Source: Miscanthus floridulus (taxonomy: Eukaryota; Streptophyta; Magnoliopsida; Poales; Poaceae). Taken from it: a stretch of DNA of 64,000 bases. Below, piece by piece: positions 1 to 11,225 of the stretch (its first letter is position 1; the number at the start of each line of letters is the position of its first letter). The translations under genes were made by a program, and so were the position numbers. Location: contig NC_089591.1 in the NCBI RefSeq assembly GCF_019320115.1, forward strand, positions 62,071,798-62,135,797, given 5' to 3'. The notes under the pieces are model-generated. The model was not told where the DNA came from, ran no database searches, and saw only the letters and a list, made by a program, of their open reading frames with translations.

Positions 1-480
1 AGTGTGTGACATGGTTTTAGAAAGTCTATATGAGATTCAAGAATTTATGACTAGTGTTTGATAAAACTTTCTCAAATGACAAAATGAGCTATGTAACAAT
101 TGTAGATCTTGCTGAGATGATCAAACTTTGTATTCAGAGTTTTTTCATCTGAGGTCATTTAGTGTCTCATTTGAGCAAGTTTGACCAAGTCAAATTTGGT
201 CAAATGAAAAAATAACACTTTGACTCTAGTATTATGAACTCTAAATGACTTCAAATTGAAAAGTTTTGAATACCAAGTTTGTTCAACTCCTCAAGATCTA
301 CAATTGTTGTTTTGGTCAACTTTCCATTTGAGATAGTTTGGATGGTTCAAATTTATGATTTTTAAATTTCGACGCCTACAAATCAGTTTTCGGAACCCTA
401 GATTATCTCAAATTGAAAAGTTTTGAATACCAAGTTTGTTCAGCTCATCAAGATCTACAGTCCTTATATAGGCCATTTTT
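1..480. repeat. Diverged direct and inverted repeats, unassigned TE DNA
   Basis: No gene is visible. A roughly 53-bp unit at 251-302 (containing AAGTTTTGAATACCAAGTTT) recurs directly at 408-460. A related unit at about 94-140 lies in inverted orientation to the one ending near 308. The sequence is AT-rich with many GATCTACAA-type words. I infer it is part of a larger transposable element that begins outside the window; the family is not recognised. Confidence 0.5.
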
Positions 481-489
481 TATTTGAGA

Positions 490-720
490 AAGTTTGAAAA
501 ATATCCGGATAATATCCGTTTTAATAATATCCGGATATATCCGATACTTATCCGGATTATCCGATATCCGCCGGATATCGATGATATTACATTCGTATTT
601 GATATCCGCCTAAGATATCCGTTTTATTATTCGTATTCGAAAAAAATTACGGATATCCGAGTAACTATCCAGATAAGTGTTCATATTTGTTTGGTCGAAC
701 GAACGGTCGAATAAATATCC
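490..720. repeat. ATATCCGG-word array (possible transposon subterminal repeats)
   Basis: The words ATATCCG, CCGGATAT and TATCCGGAT occur more than ten times in both orientations within about 230 bp. Such clustered palindromic words resemble the subterminal transposase-binding repeats of hAT or CACTA elements. No terminal inverted repeat or transposase is visible, so the assignment to a transposon end is inference. An open frame across this stretch has low-complexity content and is not considered a gene. Confidence 0.5.
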
Positions 721-930
721 GTACCGTTTTCATCCATAGGGTTGAGTCCTGAAAACAACGTCAGAGATAGTGAGAAAATATGACATAATAATTGCATGCC
801 TTAATTTAACGGTGGTCAAAATTAAAATATATAATATTATTCTACATTAATTCTATATCACCGTTGGGCAGAAATAGAATTAATGCTTGGAAAAACTCAT
901 GAATACAAAATTATAATATTGCTATTATCC

Positions 931-1047
931 GCCCTGTTTGCTTGGCTTATAAGCCGTACTTTTTCAGCCAACGAACATTATTTTTCTCTCACAACAAATA
1001 AGTCAACAGTACTTTCAGCCATAGCTTATCAGCCAAGCGAACAGGAC
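931..1047. mobile_element. MITE, CCTGTTCGCTT family, copy 1
   Basis: A 117-bp element has near-perfect terminal inverted repeats: CCTGTTTGCTTGGCTTATAA at the left matches the reverse complement of the right end with about two mismatches. The interior carries the family words TTTTTCTCTCACAACAAAT and TACTTTCAGCCA. Related copies lie at 10543-10670 and 29102-29231, with decayed ones elsewhere. It is non-autonomous; the superfamily is not assigned because the target duplication is not clear. Confidence 0.75.
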
Positions 1048-1480
1048 GATCAACGTTGGTCAGAAAAATAACAATATCATAATTTACTGAATAAAATTAA
1101 CTGCTCTTCAAATTAAATCATCCCATTGGTTCGATTTAATTTGAAGATAATAAACATCTAATTTGCAGCGGAAACATGAAAAACAATTTATTTACTTTTC
1201 AGGAGCATTTTGATTACTTATCTACTCTCTAAAAATTAAACACGTTGGTGCAAATTTATAGAGATAAAAACTAGATAAAACATATTGTCAATATGCTACT
1301 GAAAAAAAAGAAAAAACTTAAAGCTGTTATCTACTGTTCATTCAGCCCGGGACTTAAATCGGCCCACAGCCTATTCGCGCGCTACGCGTTTCCGCATCCC
1401 AGGGCGCAACCTGTGCCTGGACCGGGATTCTGCTCTCCCGCCTGGACCAAATTCGGCCCGAGCGCTATGAGCCGTCGATC
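1048..1480. other. Intergenic stretch, nothing recognised
   Basis: AT-rich sequence up to about 1340 changes abruptly to GC-rich sequence (CCCGGG at about 1348). No credible gene, RNA or repeat boundary was seen. The sharp base-composition switch near 1340 may mark an insertion junction. Confidence 0.4.
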
Positions 1481-1866
1481 GTGATCCGACGGTCGCGCGC
1501 GAGGATTGGAGGAACAAAACCCCCTCCCGGTCGCTCCCCCAAACCCTATGGCTCACTCTCTTCCTCTACTTCTCTCTCTTCACCGCGCTACACACCACAG
1601 CCGCCGCAGCCGACGACTCTGAGACGGGCACGATGTAGGAGATGGCGTCGTCGTGGCACCCCTCGCCGGCGCACGCGTGTGGCCAGAGCCGCGCGCGGCG
1701 CCATCGAGCGACACAACGGTGGTGCCATTTGGAGCCCCGCGCTAGTGGACGCGGAGCGCTGGCTAGCCGACGACTTGGGCTTTTCTTCCCGCGTGCCGAC
1801 GAGGCATCGGCGGGTCCTTCTTCCCGCGCGCGACGGCGTCGACGGTGATGAAGAAACCAGGTAGGT
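1481..1866 (+). pseudogene. GC-rich exon-like fragment, possible captured or orphan first exon
   Basis: This stretch is about 65-70 percent GC and contains two overlapping open frames (1481-1864 and 1642-1848). The ATG at 1642 is preceded by purines. Near 1860 the sequence reads ACCAG|GTAGGTTCC, a plausible grass splice donor, followed by a C/T-rich intron-like start. The predicted peptides are rich in Arg, Pro and Ser and match no family I recognise. No downstream exon is visible before the Copia-type LTR at 2019. It could be a broken first exon, a 5' UTR, or simply GC-rich transposon DNA. Confidence 0.2.
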
Positions 1867-2005
1867 TCCTCCCCCTCTCTGTCCGTTTCGCTTCTAGGGT
1901 TTGGGTTTGGTTAGACTGTTTATGCTCGATTCGAACCAATCGATTCATCTCCTTCTACTTTCTACTCAATTTCTACCTCAAGAACTAGATCTACACCTAG
2001 AATAT

Positions 2006-2017
2006 GCTCTGATACCA
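2006..2017 (-). other. Primer-binding site of a Copia-type element
   Basis: On the minus strand this reads TGGTATCAGAGC, the classic initiator-tRNA-Met primer-binding site of plant Copia retrotransposons. It sits one base beyond the LTR end at 2019, exactly where a 5' LTR on the minus strand would place it. No internal coding region remains to its left, so the element is truncated. Confidence 0.8.
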
Positions 2018-2018
2018 A

Positions 2019-2534
2019 TGATAGAACTTAAGATCGACTAGCCGTAGATCTAGCGGGTATAAACTTATATTTAGGATATAGTAAACCCTAGAACATGAAC
2101 TAGTGCTTAGAAACAGAGAGAGAGAGAGAGAGAGAGAGAGGGATGTGGTGTTAGCAAAGCGTCGGTTGCCTTGGAGGTAGATGAGCTGGCCATGGCGTCG
2201 GTGTCGATGACGTGGTGAAGGCGTAGAGTAGTATTGGAGTTCGGCGATGGTGTGGACGTCGCAGTGGAGGCACGGTCGCAGAGGCGGCGGTGAAGACGCG
2301 GCGGTGGCGGCTTCCCGTCGCTGACAGTGCCCCCTCTCTAGATCGGCTTAGGGTTAGGATGTAGGTGGGGTTTGTGGCGGCTCAGGTGAACCTCGTGCCT
2401 TGTGCCCCGGCCCTCATCTCCTTTTTATGGCGCTGTGCGACGGAGGCCCACCAACCATAGATAGGGTTGGACGCAATTAGGACGCGAATCATGGGCCCAA
2501 TTAATCGTTGGGCCTAAGTTAGTAGAGATCAACG
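2019..2534 (-). mobile_element. Copia-type LTR (truncated element, minus orientation)
   Basis: Read on the minus strand the LTR starts near 2534 and ends with CTATCA at 2019, directly followed by the primer-binding site. The right end reads GAGATCAACG on the plus strand, where a canonical TG start would need GAGATCAACA, so that terminus carries a point change. A diverged homologue lies at about 13300-13793, sharing the words CTAGAACAT, ACTAGTGC, GGCTTCCCGTC and CTCTAGATCGG in the same order. The LTR contains a GA microsatellite. No pol sequence is attached. Confidence 0.7.
2114..2141. repeat. (GA)n microsatellite
   Basis: About 14 uninterrupted GA dinucleotides within the Copia-type LTR. The homologous position in the second LTR copy (about 13380) has only a short impure GA tract, so the repeat expanded in this copy. 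Confidence 0.95.
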
Positions 2535-3112
2535 GAACAAGGGAAGCCCTGGGCCCACCTCGCACCACTTTCCCCCTAGTTTCTTGCTGTGGTCAAGGAT
2601 TGATTCTCGCACCACTTTTCCCCTACTAGTTCAGAGAAAAGAAAAAACAAGAGATGCCCAGTTCGCCATCGCCCGATCGCCGTTCACCACTTCACCCGCT
2701 GACGCCGGCTCGCGCCACGCGAGAGGATGTCGTCGTGTGCAGTGTGCTCCAGTTGTAGCAGAATATATGGCGGGACCAAAACAATGCTCCCTCGTCGGCG
2801 TCCAAGAATTGCCAATCCATCCAAGGCTCCCGTGACGCCGTCGTCTGCATCACCCATACGGCCATACCCCTGCGGCCATCTCCAGTACAGTACTCCTATA
2901 GTACGGTTTAGCATTTGGACGGTTTGACCCAGAGTACGGCGAGCACTTGAATGGAGCAGAGTGCTGTGCAGACTGCAGAGCGCCAGAGGGACATCGGGCG
3001 GAGCCACAGCTTCGACGAATGGGCTAGCGCTTTCTGTCGGTGTGTGTCACTATTCATTCAGAGTAGATGTCGGTCCGGTTCGGCCTATCCCATATCCGGA
3101 TTGGTAGTTTTT
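2535..3112. other. Intergenic stretch, nothing recognised
   Basis: Mixed-composition DNA with short overlapping open frames on both strands that show no recognisable protein. No repeat boundary or RNA gene seen. Confidence 0.4.
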
Positions 3113-3475
3113 TTTTCTAGCTGAATATTTTTCTCTTATAATATTTTAGTCAAAACAATATTTTTCAATCAATTCCGAACGGGGCTGCCGCAGTCGGCAG
3201 TCCGAGTCTGCACTCACTGCCTGTCTTGGGAGAAGCGGGGATTCGAACTCGAGAAGACGAAGGGCGTCCCCAACAAGCCTATTTGAGCTAGCCGAATTGA
3301 CCGTGAGAATCTGACATGGAGGAGGGAAGAGTCTCAAAAACAATGCCCTATTTATTTGAGCCTATTTAGCTTATAAGCCATAACTGAAAATACTGTTGAC
3401 TGATTTATATAAAAAATATTATTTATTAACTAATAAACCATGACTTATAGATCAAATACGACGAAACGAACGTGC
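3113..3475. mobile_element. Two decayed MITE remnants, CCTGTTCGCTT family
   Basis: At 3113-3186 the words AGCTGAATATTTTTCTCTTATAATATTTTAG and a right end CGAACGGGGC resemble the 3' half of the family. At 3341-3475 GCTTATAAGCCATAACTG and a right end GACGAAACGAACG resemble another copy. Both have lost clear terminal inverted repeats. They lie about 1 kb upstream of the gene at 4372. Confidence 0.45.
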
Positions 3476-4371
3476 CACGAGTCACTAGCGATTGTTTCGT
3501 CGCCTATCTCGCACGGTTTCCAAAACATCCACCGTCACTGCCATGCTGGGGCTAGTTCACTCCTGCGTTCAGGCTCTTAGTTTTTTTTTTATTTTTTTTA
3601 GTGCTAGCGAAGTCGCCGATCTGCTGGGGACGTTAGCAGGGATAAAAATGGTATGGATATTTTTCCACCGTATTAGATTAAACCCCTGACCGCCTGTCAT
3701 ACTCATAGCCTAGTATTATTGCGTTTGGATGGGCTTATACTGTTAACTAATCTTCTGTTCAGCACGTTCCCACGTCAGCTCCTCGGCTTGATCTAGGACT
3801 ACTCCAACTCGTAACTCTGGGTCCCTGCCTCCCTGGGACCACTCGTCAGGCACAGGTGTGCGTTGCCCAAACGGTGCGGGTACGAATCTAGCAGCTGATT
3901 CTGTGTCAGTCACTCACTCACTCAGAGGCAGTCCCACTGGTGAGCGCACCACCTCATGTGTTGTGAGCACGCAACGCCTGATCCCGTCCTGCCCGTGCCC
4001 GTGCTCCGCTCACGGGCCAGTGACGCGCCAACAGTCGCTGACGCCCGTGGTACAACACTAAAGGACCCACATGTCATGCGCTGGACGAGCTGTGCGGCGT
4101 TCTTTTCGCTCCAAAAAGTAACACGGATGCACTTGTGTACACGTAGACCTCATTATTTACCTTTTGTTATGCTGACGGCTGGGACCAGGACTCACGTGGT
4201 CCCGCACGTCAGCCTGATAAGTACGAAGCTGGTTTCCTTAAACCGCACGCTAATACCAAACCCACCACGGAGAAACGAGGACAAAAAGGTCAAAACTCGC
4301 AGGGCCAAACCCGAGACGAGTCGCCCCCACCCCCACCTCCGCAACCACCAAGCCGAATAGCCGATGCCACT
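3476..4371 (+). promoter_or_regulatory. Upstream region and 5' UTR of the At1g16860-like gene
   Basis: No other gene is visible. The last 60 bases before the ATG at 4372 are C-rich (CCCCCACCCCCACCTCCGC), typical of grass 5' UTRs. An out-of-frame ATG sits ten bases upstream of the chosen start. No TATA box could be fixed with confidence. Confidence 0.35.
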
Positions 4372-6536
4372 ATGCTTCCGGGGGGACTCGAGGACGGGAA
4401 GCGACGCGGCGCCACCGCCGACGAGGACGCCGACGCTGCCACCTCGGCGTCGGCGGCGTCCCTGAACGACCTCTGCGCCACCGCCGCTGGCGCTGGCTCC
4501 GCGGCGGGGGCGCCCGCGCCGCCGTTCCCGAGGGCGGCTGCGTGGGCGGTCGCCGCGCTGCTCGCGGTGGGCCTCGGGGTCGGCGCCCTCGTCCTCGCCG
4601 TCGTGCATAGCGCCGCGCTGCTCGTGGTGGCCGTCCTCCTCTCGGCCGCCGTGGCGGCGTTCCTTCTGTGGAATGCCGCCGCAGCGGCGTCGGGCCGCGC
4701 GCTGCGCCGGTTCGTGGACGGGCTCCAGGCCTCCAGCCTCCGCGTTGCGGCCGATGGCCAGCTCGTCAAGATCACCGGAGTATGTTTGATGTTCCCACGC
4801 GCATTACGTTTCCTTCATCACGAATTTTACTCAATTGGTCAAAGAAATTGTGCTTACCGCTGTGAACTGCAGCATTTATGCTTTGCAATTCAGCTGGTGT
4901 TCGCGATTGCATTGCGTTTCTCTGCATTTAATTCACTCATACTTGATGTCTGTGAACAGCAGCTTAAAAACATAGGTGCAATTACCTTGCAAAGGGGATA
5001 TATATAGGGAGAGAGGGAGAACCCACCCTTATCCGAATTCTATGTCGAGTATTTTTCACAGTACCTTCTCTATTAAAAGCTGTTACATTGGATTCATTAT
5101 TCAGTTTCAGCTTGCCATTTCACATTTTTGGTACCACTGGTGCTTTATGTTTTCTGTAATGTATGGGCCACAATTACCGAATTACGCATGGGTTAGTTTC
5201 AGTATTCCTAGTATCCTAATCTCAATTTTCCGTTCATTCTTTCATGCAGTCTGTTTCATGTGGCGATATTTCACTGATCTCTTCATATGAGAAGGTTGAG
5301 AATTGTGTATACACATCTACTCTTTTAAGAAAATGTGCTAGATGGGGTTCCATGACACAAAATCCTTGGAATCAATGTTCCAAGTGGAAATTAGCACATG
5401 CTGAGGTAATAGTGCTTTGTTGTCATATGCTCTCAATTTCAATGTTTTCTTACCTGTTTTTATATGAAACATATAAGTAGATCTTTTCCTTTATCTTCTG
5501 CCTTAGGCCTGATGTGTTAACTCCTTTTTTTGTCATGCCCTACAGGAGTCTAATGCAATCCAATTTCATCTGAAACATTCCCTTTTGTTCAAAATGATAA
5601 TGCTAGTGCTAGCAATAGAAACATAGAATAGCCGAAGTCTCTTTCTGTTGCTTTAGTTTCAGTTCCAGTATATTGTATTGCAACACCTATATTCTTCTGT
5701 TTCTTACAAGATACGGAGGAATGGTCCACAGGGAGTTTTATACCACAAACTTCACGTTGTTGTTCACCTGACAGTAGTTTTATGGTAGAGTTTCTCAGTT
5801 GCATTAATTGAAGAGTCTTGTTGCATAGCTGAACAATATTACAAGTACTTGCAATTTAATATTTCGTTTGAAATAATATTGTTCACTAATATGACTTCCA
5901 AGTTCCAAAAAGTCTAAAGTTTATAAAAATCTATAATCTCTGTCATTACTGTAGACAATAACACCTAATACAAGAATTTAAGTTGTCAAATATGATATAT
6001 TTCTTATTCAAACATTCTGTGGGGTTGGGCAGAGGTTTGCTGCTGATTTCTACATAACGGATGCAAAATCATTTAAAAGAGCCTTGGTGAAAGCTGGGCA
6101 CCACTCGAAGGTTGTGCCTCTGATCGATGAAAATCTTCTGGTGACAACAAGCAGGGACACTGAGTTATCTTCCACTCTGAAGTATTGGCTCGAAGAAAGA
6201 AACCTTTCTTCTGAAGAAGCTCAGGTTATCCGTCTCGAGGAAGGGTAATTAAATGATCCAGAATATTTACCTTTTTTCTATGGACTATGTATGCTGAACC
6301 CTTGTAAACTGAATAATACGATCTCACATGACTACAGGTATATCAGAGAAGGAATGCGGTTGAGCGTGATTGGAATGTTGAGCAAGAAGAACGGGGATGC
6401 CATGATACTTCCTCCGCCGGAGCCTCTATCGACGGGCTTTGTGTTGCTGTCGTGTCTCCTCCCATCATATTTTGACGGAATAGTGCTGAGATTGGTCGAC
6501 AGAAGTTACTTCGTGCCAAACTCTGGCGTCTCATGA
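4372..6536 (+). CDS. At1g16860-like membrane protein, four exons
   Basis: The spliced model has exons 4372-4779, 5250-5405, 6033-6244 and 6338-6536, giving 975 bp and 324 codons. Junctions are GGA|GTATGT, TGCAG|TCT, GAG|GTAATA, GGCAG|AGG, GG|GTAATT and TACAG|G. Exon 1 encodes an Ala-rich N-terminus, then two adjacent hydrophobic segments (residues about 53-80 and 81-105) followed by a basic stretch. Exons 2-4 encode a soluble region with SYEKVENCVYTSTLL, DFYITDAKSFKRALVKAG and WLEERNLSSEEAQVIRLEEG, then YIREGMRLSVIGM and a PPPEPLSTGF stretch. These match the plant family of uncharacterised membrane proteins typified by Arabidopsis At1g16860. The biochemical role is unknown. The Arabidopsis member is longer, so this resembles the shorter grass form. 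I chose the first ATG because it opens the conserved frame. Confidence 0.82.
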
Positions 6537-8457
6537 AGAGCTGTGAGAACTCGGTGAGATGTAACAGCTAACAACTCTTGTGCTGTGCCCTTGCCCCTTG
6601 GGAGCTTCTTTCCTGTACGGGTCCACATTTTTTTTTTTGCTTTTGGGACTCGATCATGTGGTGGTTTTCAGGTAATCCTAATGTACATTCTCACTTGGTT
6701 GATAGTTGTAGTGCTAGTCATTTCTGGGGATGGATTGTGTGTGTTTCTGGTCCCTTTGTTTTTCCTCTTATAAGATGAAATTCGTTGGTCGTTCCTAATT
6801 GCTATTACTACCATTTTGCTCTGTCTACTTCGTTGGGGTTTGAGGACGGAGTCTAGCACCCTTGCCTGACTGCCTCTATCTGAAATACTGGTAGTGGACT
6901 AGTGGTACTATGGTTTTCGGTCTGGACCGCTCCCGACCTCCCGTCAAGCCGGGGACGGCTGGAGGCCCATTTCGTATGCACCTGGTTACAATCCCTTTTT
7001 CTGGCCAATTGGCAAATGGAAATACAGTCAGACTCAAGCTTCGAGCATCAAGGCTGGCGGCTGCGTCAGTCGTGACGCATTCCGCTCCATGCACGCCAGG
7101 ACGTGCTGCTGCTGTGCTGTAAGCCCACGGAGCACATCTGTCTTTAAAAAAAAAAAACTCAAAGCATTGACGCATTGCATTGCATCGCATCCATAGGAAC
7201 TCGTGACTCGTGGCCACCGACATCCCGCTGTCGTGGATGGCGAGGGCACCTGGCGCCGTCGCTGTGATCCTCCACGCCTCCACGGCGTATCCCAATTCCC
7301 AACTGATCGAACCGGGCATCGTTGCCCTTTTACTCGAAGACCTGCCTACTGGGCTCCGATCATCACCGGACAATGACCCCTGGCTCATGACTACCAATCT
7401 ACCATTGGTCGTACAGAAGCCGAGGCATAAACCTGCCGCTTCCTCTATGCAAGGCCCTATGTTGAGCGGCTTGAGCGTCCGATAAGGATCAAGCCCATTA
7501 GACCAAGTAGGGGTGGGCATAGAACCCGAGTTACTCGAACCTGACCCTCAAACTCGAAATAGAGTAATACTATATGCCATTTAGTATTTGTAATTGATTG
7601 ATTGATTGCACTATTATCTAATGCTAATAGTGATGTAATTGGGGCCTACTGATTTTATGGTGTAATGATTGTATGTTTTTGTCCGAAAATTCTAATGAGA
7701 GTTGTTGTTTATATTGCTTAAACTTGCAGCTATAGTTCTCTCTCTTCAGAACTTTTGACGATTTTCAAGATTTTGGGTAGTCTAGGAATACCCAAACCTG
7801 AAATTTAAGGTATTCGATCAATACAAATTTTCGGTTATCAAATTTGAAAACAAATTTCATAAATCCCAAATTAATCAGGTAACTTGTGTGCCCACACCTA
7901 AGGCCAAGCAATGGCCGGAGAATGTGGCATCCCCATCCCCTTTGCTTCTTTCTGTTCAATTAGCATTAGATGGCATGACCAATCCAACTCAACCTGACCT
8001 GATCAGTGCATCTGGTGAGCTCGGGTTATGATTTCTAGCACCATTAGATTGACATGAAGTGCAATTTTTTTTACTCAAAACTTGACCTAATAACTCGATC
8101 GCCGAGTGGGACGTCTAATTATTATCCCGACCGTCTCTTGCTTGCCCCCAATGGAAAAAAAAAATTGGTTGTGGTAGGTATCCAGTCAATCGCTCCCGTG
8201 ATTCGTGCGGATGCATGTAGACACTGTGTTAGTTTAGATACAACAAATCGATTGGACTATGTTAATCGACACGATCACGGATATGTTTATCTGCAAGCAC
8301 ACCGTAAACCAAACCGCGAACTGCCCGGCCAGTGACGTATTTGACGTGTTGATTATTTTCTTGTGCCTACAGCACCGAGTAACATCATGGCTTCTGTTTT
8401 TACTGATCTGTCACCGTCGATCTTTCCTGCTGCCGTCGCCAGCAAAGGCTCCGGTCG
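6537..8457. other. 3' UTR and intergenic spacer
   Basis: The first 200-300 bases probably hold the 3' UTR of the gene ending at 6536. A 214-codon minus-strand open frame at 6876-7520 crosses an A-tract at 7146-7157 and resembles no protein, so it is not annotated. Beyond 7520 the DNA is AT-rich with no recognisable gene. Confidence 0.4.
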
Positions 8458-8576
8458 ACTTACCTTATAATCTATACTATTTAACTTGTTTTTTTAGTCA
8501 GAACTATATTTTTTTCTCACAACAATTTAGCCAGAACAATATTTTTCAGTCAAGTTTCGGCAAGCCAAACGGAACT
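8458..8576. mobile_element. Decayed MITE, CCTGTTCGCTT family
   Basis: The interior words CTTATAATCTATACT, TTTTTTTCTCACAACAATTTAGCC and AACAATATTTTTCAG follow the same order as in the copies at 10543 and 29102. The right end GCAAGCCAAACGGA is a degraded terminal repeat. A further fragment (TTCGTTAGCCATACTTATCAG) lies at about 8708-8755. Confidence 0.55.
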
Positions 8577-9097
8577 AACGTCGTGTTCCTGCAGTCCGGT
8601 CCCTGCGCTGCGCTTCCCAATTTCCGTGGGAAGCGGCTCCCCTTGCCCAGGATGAATGATCCCGGATTTCAGGTATAAATCCTCAAAAAAAGCTAGATTG
8701 GATAAGCTTGTTCGTTAGCCATACTTATCAGTCATAATATAATATTTTTTCTTCGCCACCAAACATCAACCGGCCTATAAGCAATCGAAACGCCACCAGG
8801 TGTATATCGGGCCCACGCGGCAGACACCGTACCACTCGCTACCACCACAATCCCGGCGCGCACACCACACGAGCGCTCGACACGGGGGTCGCCATCACGC
8901 CTCAATAATTCACTGCCCACCCGCCGTCGCCACCAGTAGTCCGAGCACCACTGGCGTACGCAGCTCGCCAATAATAACGCGCCCAAAGCAGAGGCCGAAA
9001 CCCGCGAGGCCGCGACGCGCAGGGCCAGTGGCGACCACGACACACGGGGAGGCGCGAAAAGGAGCTGAGCTGAGCCCGGCAGCACTGCCTGCCGGCC

Positions 9098-9742
9098 ATG
9101 TCCACGCCCCGCCGCCGCCTGGTGACCACCGCCTCCCCGTCCCTCCGCTTCCTCGGCCTGCTCAAGCAACCCGATGACGCACCCAGCGCCCACGGCGGCG
9201 TCCAGGAGCCGCTGGAGCTCGACGAGCGCGACGTCGTCTGGTCCTCCTCCAGCAGCGCGACCTCCTCGTCCTCGACCTCCGCGGCCTCCTCGCCGTCCCC
9301 GTCCGCCAGCAGCCTCCGGAGGCCGATCTCCACGTCGTCGCGCCACTTCCCCGCGGGCAGCATGGGCCGCCTGTCCGCGCTCCTCGCCGACGACCACCCC
9401 CTGCACGCGCCCACCACCGCGCCCGTCCCGGCCGTCGCGCGCCCAGAGAGACAGCACGCCCCGCAGCCGTACCACCAGTCGGCGCCCGTCGCTGTGCCGG
9501 CCTGGTCCAAGGCCATGACCGCGGCGGACAGGAACAGGCGCCGTCGGGAGGCGGAGATGCAGGCCGCGGACTACGAGGACGACGACGACGGCGAGCCCGT
9601 GGTGCCGCCGCACGAGATGGCCGCGCGGCGCGCCGCGGCGGCGGCGTCGGTGATGGAAGGCGCCGGCCGCACGCTCAAGGGGCGCGACCTCCGGCGCGTG
9701 CGCAACGCCGTGTGGCGCACCACCGGCTTCCTCGACCTGTGA
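9098..9742 (+). CDS. S40-type senescence regulator (DUF584), intronless
   Basis: A single 214-codon exon. Members of the plant S40 family are small, mostly nuclear proteins linked to leaf senescence and stress; their molecular activity is not established. The N-terminus is followed by a leucine-rich FLGLLKQP patch, then an acidic ELDERDVVW motif (residues about 42-50), which is a family hallmark. A long Ser-rich low-complexity region follows, then a basic [11 protein letters not shown] segment near 150 and a short Asp run. The diagnostic C-terminus [20 protein letters not shown] ends at GFLDL before the stop. The gene is very GC-rich, so long open frames on the opposite strand (8732-10015) are shadows. 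The ATG at 9098 is the first in frame and follows a GC-rich leader. Confidence 0.9.
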   Translation: MSTPRRRLVTTASPSLRFLGLLKQPDDAPSAHGGVQEPLELDERDVVWSSSSSATSSSSTSAASSPSPSASSLRRPISTSSRHFPAGSMGRLSALLADDHPLHAPTTAPVPAVARPERQHAPQPYHQSAPVAVPAWSKAMTAADRNRRRREAEMQAADYEDDDDGEPVVPPHEMAARRAAAAASVMEGAGRTLKGRDLRRVRNAVWRTTGFLDL

Positions 9743-10048
9743 AAAAGGACGTCCCTTTCCTTTGGAGGTTTCGTTTCGTTCTCTGGCCACGTCACTCCAC
9801 TCCACTTGAGAGCTGCGAGCTGCCTCGGACCTTGGCCGCTGCTGGGCAGCTTCTTGTTGCGTAGCGTGGTGCTGTGTAAGCCAGCTGCCAGGCACTGAAA
9901 AAGCCAAAAAGGTTGGCGTTTCCTTACTAGGTTTATGAGGTGTATTTTTTGTGGAAGTAGCTGCAGGTGCTTCAGTATTTTTCCTTGGAAGAAAACTACT
10001 GTGATCAGTCTGCAACTAGTATATGTTCTAAGATCTCGTCAACTCTTT
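9743..10048 (+). other. 3' UTR and spacer of the S40 gene
   Basis: About 300 bases without a gene between the S40 stop and a MITE. It probably holds the 3' UTR; no unambiguous polyadenylation signal was identified. Confidence 0.35.
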
Positions 10049-10405
10049 GCCCTTGTTTAGTTCCAGCCTAAAATTTTATTATCTGTCACATCGAATATTT
10101 GACACATGTATAGAGTATTAAATATAGACTAAAAAATAACTAATTACATAGTTAATTAATTGCATAGTTTACGACTAATTTATGAGACGAATCTTTTAAG
10201 CCTAATTAATCCATAAATTGTCAAAAAAAGTGCTACAGTAACACATGTGCTAATGACAGATTAATTAGGTTTAATAAATTCGTCTCGTGCTTTACTGACG
10301 GATTCTGTAATTTATTTTTTATTAGTATTTGAGCACCTCATGCGACACCCCAGGTAACATCCGATATGACATCCAAAACTTTATTGACCGTATCTAAACA
10401 AGGCC
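10049..10405. mobile_element. MITE, GCCTTGTTTAG family, copy 1
   Basis: Terminal inverted repeats CCTTGTTTAG (left) and CTAAACAAGG (right) bound about 357 bp. The interior contains TAAATATAGACTAAAAAATAACTAATTA, GAGACGAATC and CCTAATTAATCC. The element at 33708-33985 carries the same words in reverse orientation. This is a very common grass MITE type. The superfamily is not assigned because the flanking duplication is ambiguous. Confidence 0.8.
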
Positions 10406-10542
10406 TTTGACAAAGAGATTTTCTCGGAAGATGATGCAAAATAGCTAAAATTGTTGTGTAGCAGAGCTCATGTCACTATTAAACCTGTGGTCTAGTGTGC
10501 AGAAGTGCAAAACAGGTGTGGTGTGTTCATAGCTTTTGTATA

Positions 10543-10670
10543 CCTTGTTCACTTGTCTTATAATCCATACTTTTTCAGCTTGTTTTTTCAGTTGGAACCA
10601 TATTTTTCTCTCACAACAAATTAGCTGGAACATTGTTTCGACTTGTTTTTTCAGCGAAGCAAACGGGGCC
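10543..10670. mobile_element. MITE, CCTGTTCGCTT family, copy 2
   Basis: A 128-bp element with left end CCTTGTTCACTTGTCTTATAA and right end TTTTTTCAGCGAAGCAAACGGGG. The interior words AGCTTGTTTTTTCAG and TTTTTCTCTCACAACAAATTAGC match the copy at 29102-29231 over nearly the whole length. Confidence 0.8.
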
Positions 10671-10980
10671 ATATATATGTCCAATTGCTTTCCTTTTGCA
10701 TTGCTTGAGCATGTTGATAAGTCATGTCCTTCGAAGCCGATTTCTGAAAAAAACTGGATATTAGGATGGTAAACACTCAATTACGACATAGCATTCCCTT
10801 AAGGAGCTTTCCTGAGCTGATGGTTTTAGCTGAAAACTTTAAGTGAAACTTTCCTAAAATGGTAAGTAGCTTCAGATTCACATTTTGACCCGGTAAAACG
10901 TAATGCAGAAAGCACCTAAATGAAGGATAACAGCAGTTTACAAGCCGAATCATCTTTAATCTTTCAGTGTTGAGGATAAG

Positions 10981-11225
10981 AGCTTGTTTGGTCGGTGCCG
11001 TAGTTTGCCATATTCAACCTTCGGTAAATTGTAACTACCACAGAGCAAAATCAAATGCACACTTGTGTCAAAGTTTGATATGAAAATGAGTACATGACAT
11101 GTGGGACAGGGTGCTAAGAAAGTATAGCACGTTATTGTTATGGCAGTGAACCAAACAGCTGCCGAAAAAACTATGGCTTGACCAATCATTGGCGTGGCAA
11201 GTTTTAGTCATAAACCAAACAGGAA
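10981..11225. mobile_element. Candidate MITE with CTTGTTTGGT ends
   Basis: The left end GCTTGTTTGGTCGGTGCCG and right end AAACCAAACAGGAAG form short imperfect inverted repeats about 245 bp apart. The interior has a second inward-facing GAACCAAACAG at about 11149. The structure is MITE-like, but no clear target duplication was seen. Confidence 0.45.

Noticed and set aside
4192..4775. Minus-strand open frames of 138 and 161 codons
   Set aside because: They are antisense to the GC-rich first exon of the At1g16860-like gene and are composed of Ala/Arg low complexity.
6876..7520. 214-codon minus-strand open frame
   Set aside because: It runs through an A/T homopolymer, encodes a Phe run there, and has no recognisable domain or neighbouring exon.
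8732..10015. 427-codon minus-strand open frame over the S40 gene
   Set aside because: It is the antisense shadow of a very GC-rich real exon; its Arg/Gly-rich sequence resembles no family, while the plus strand carries clear S40 motifs.
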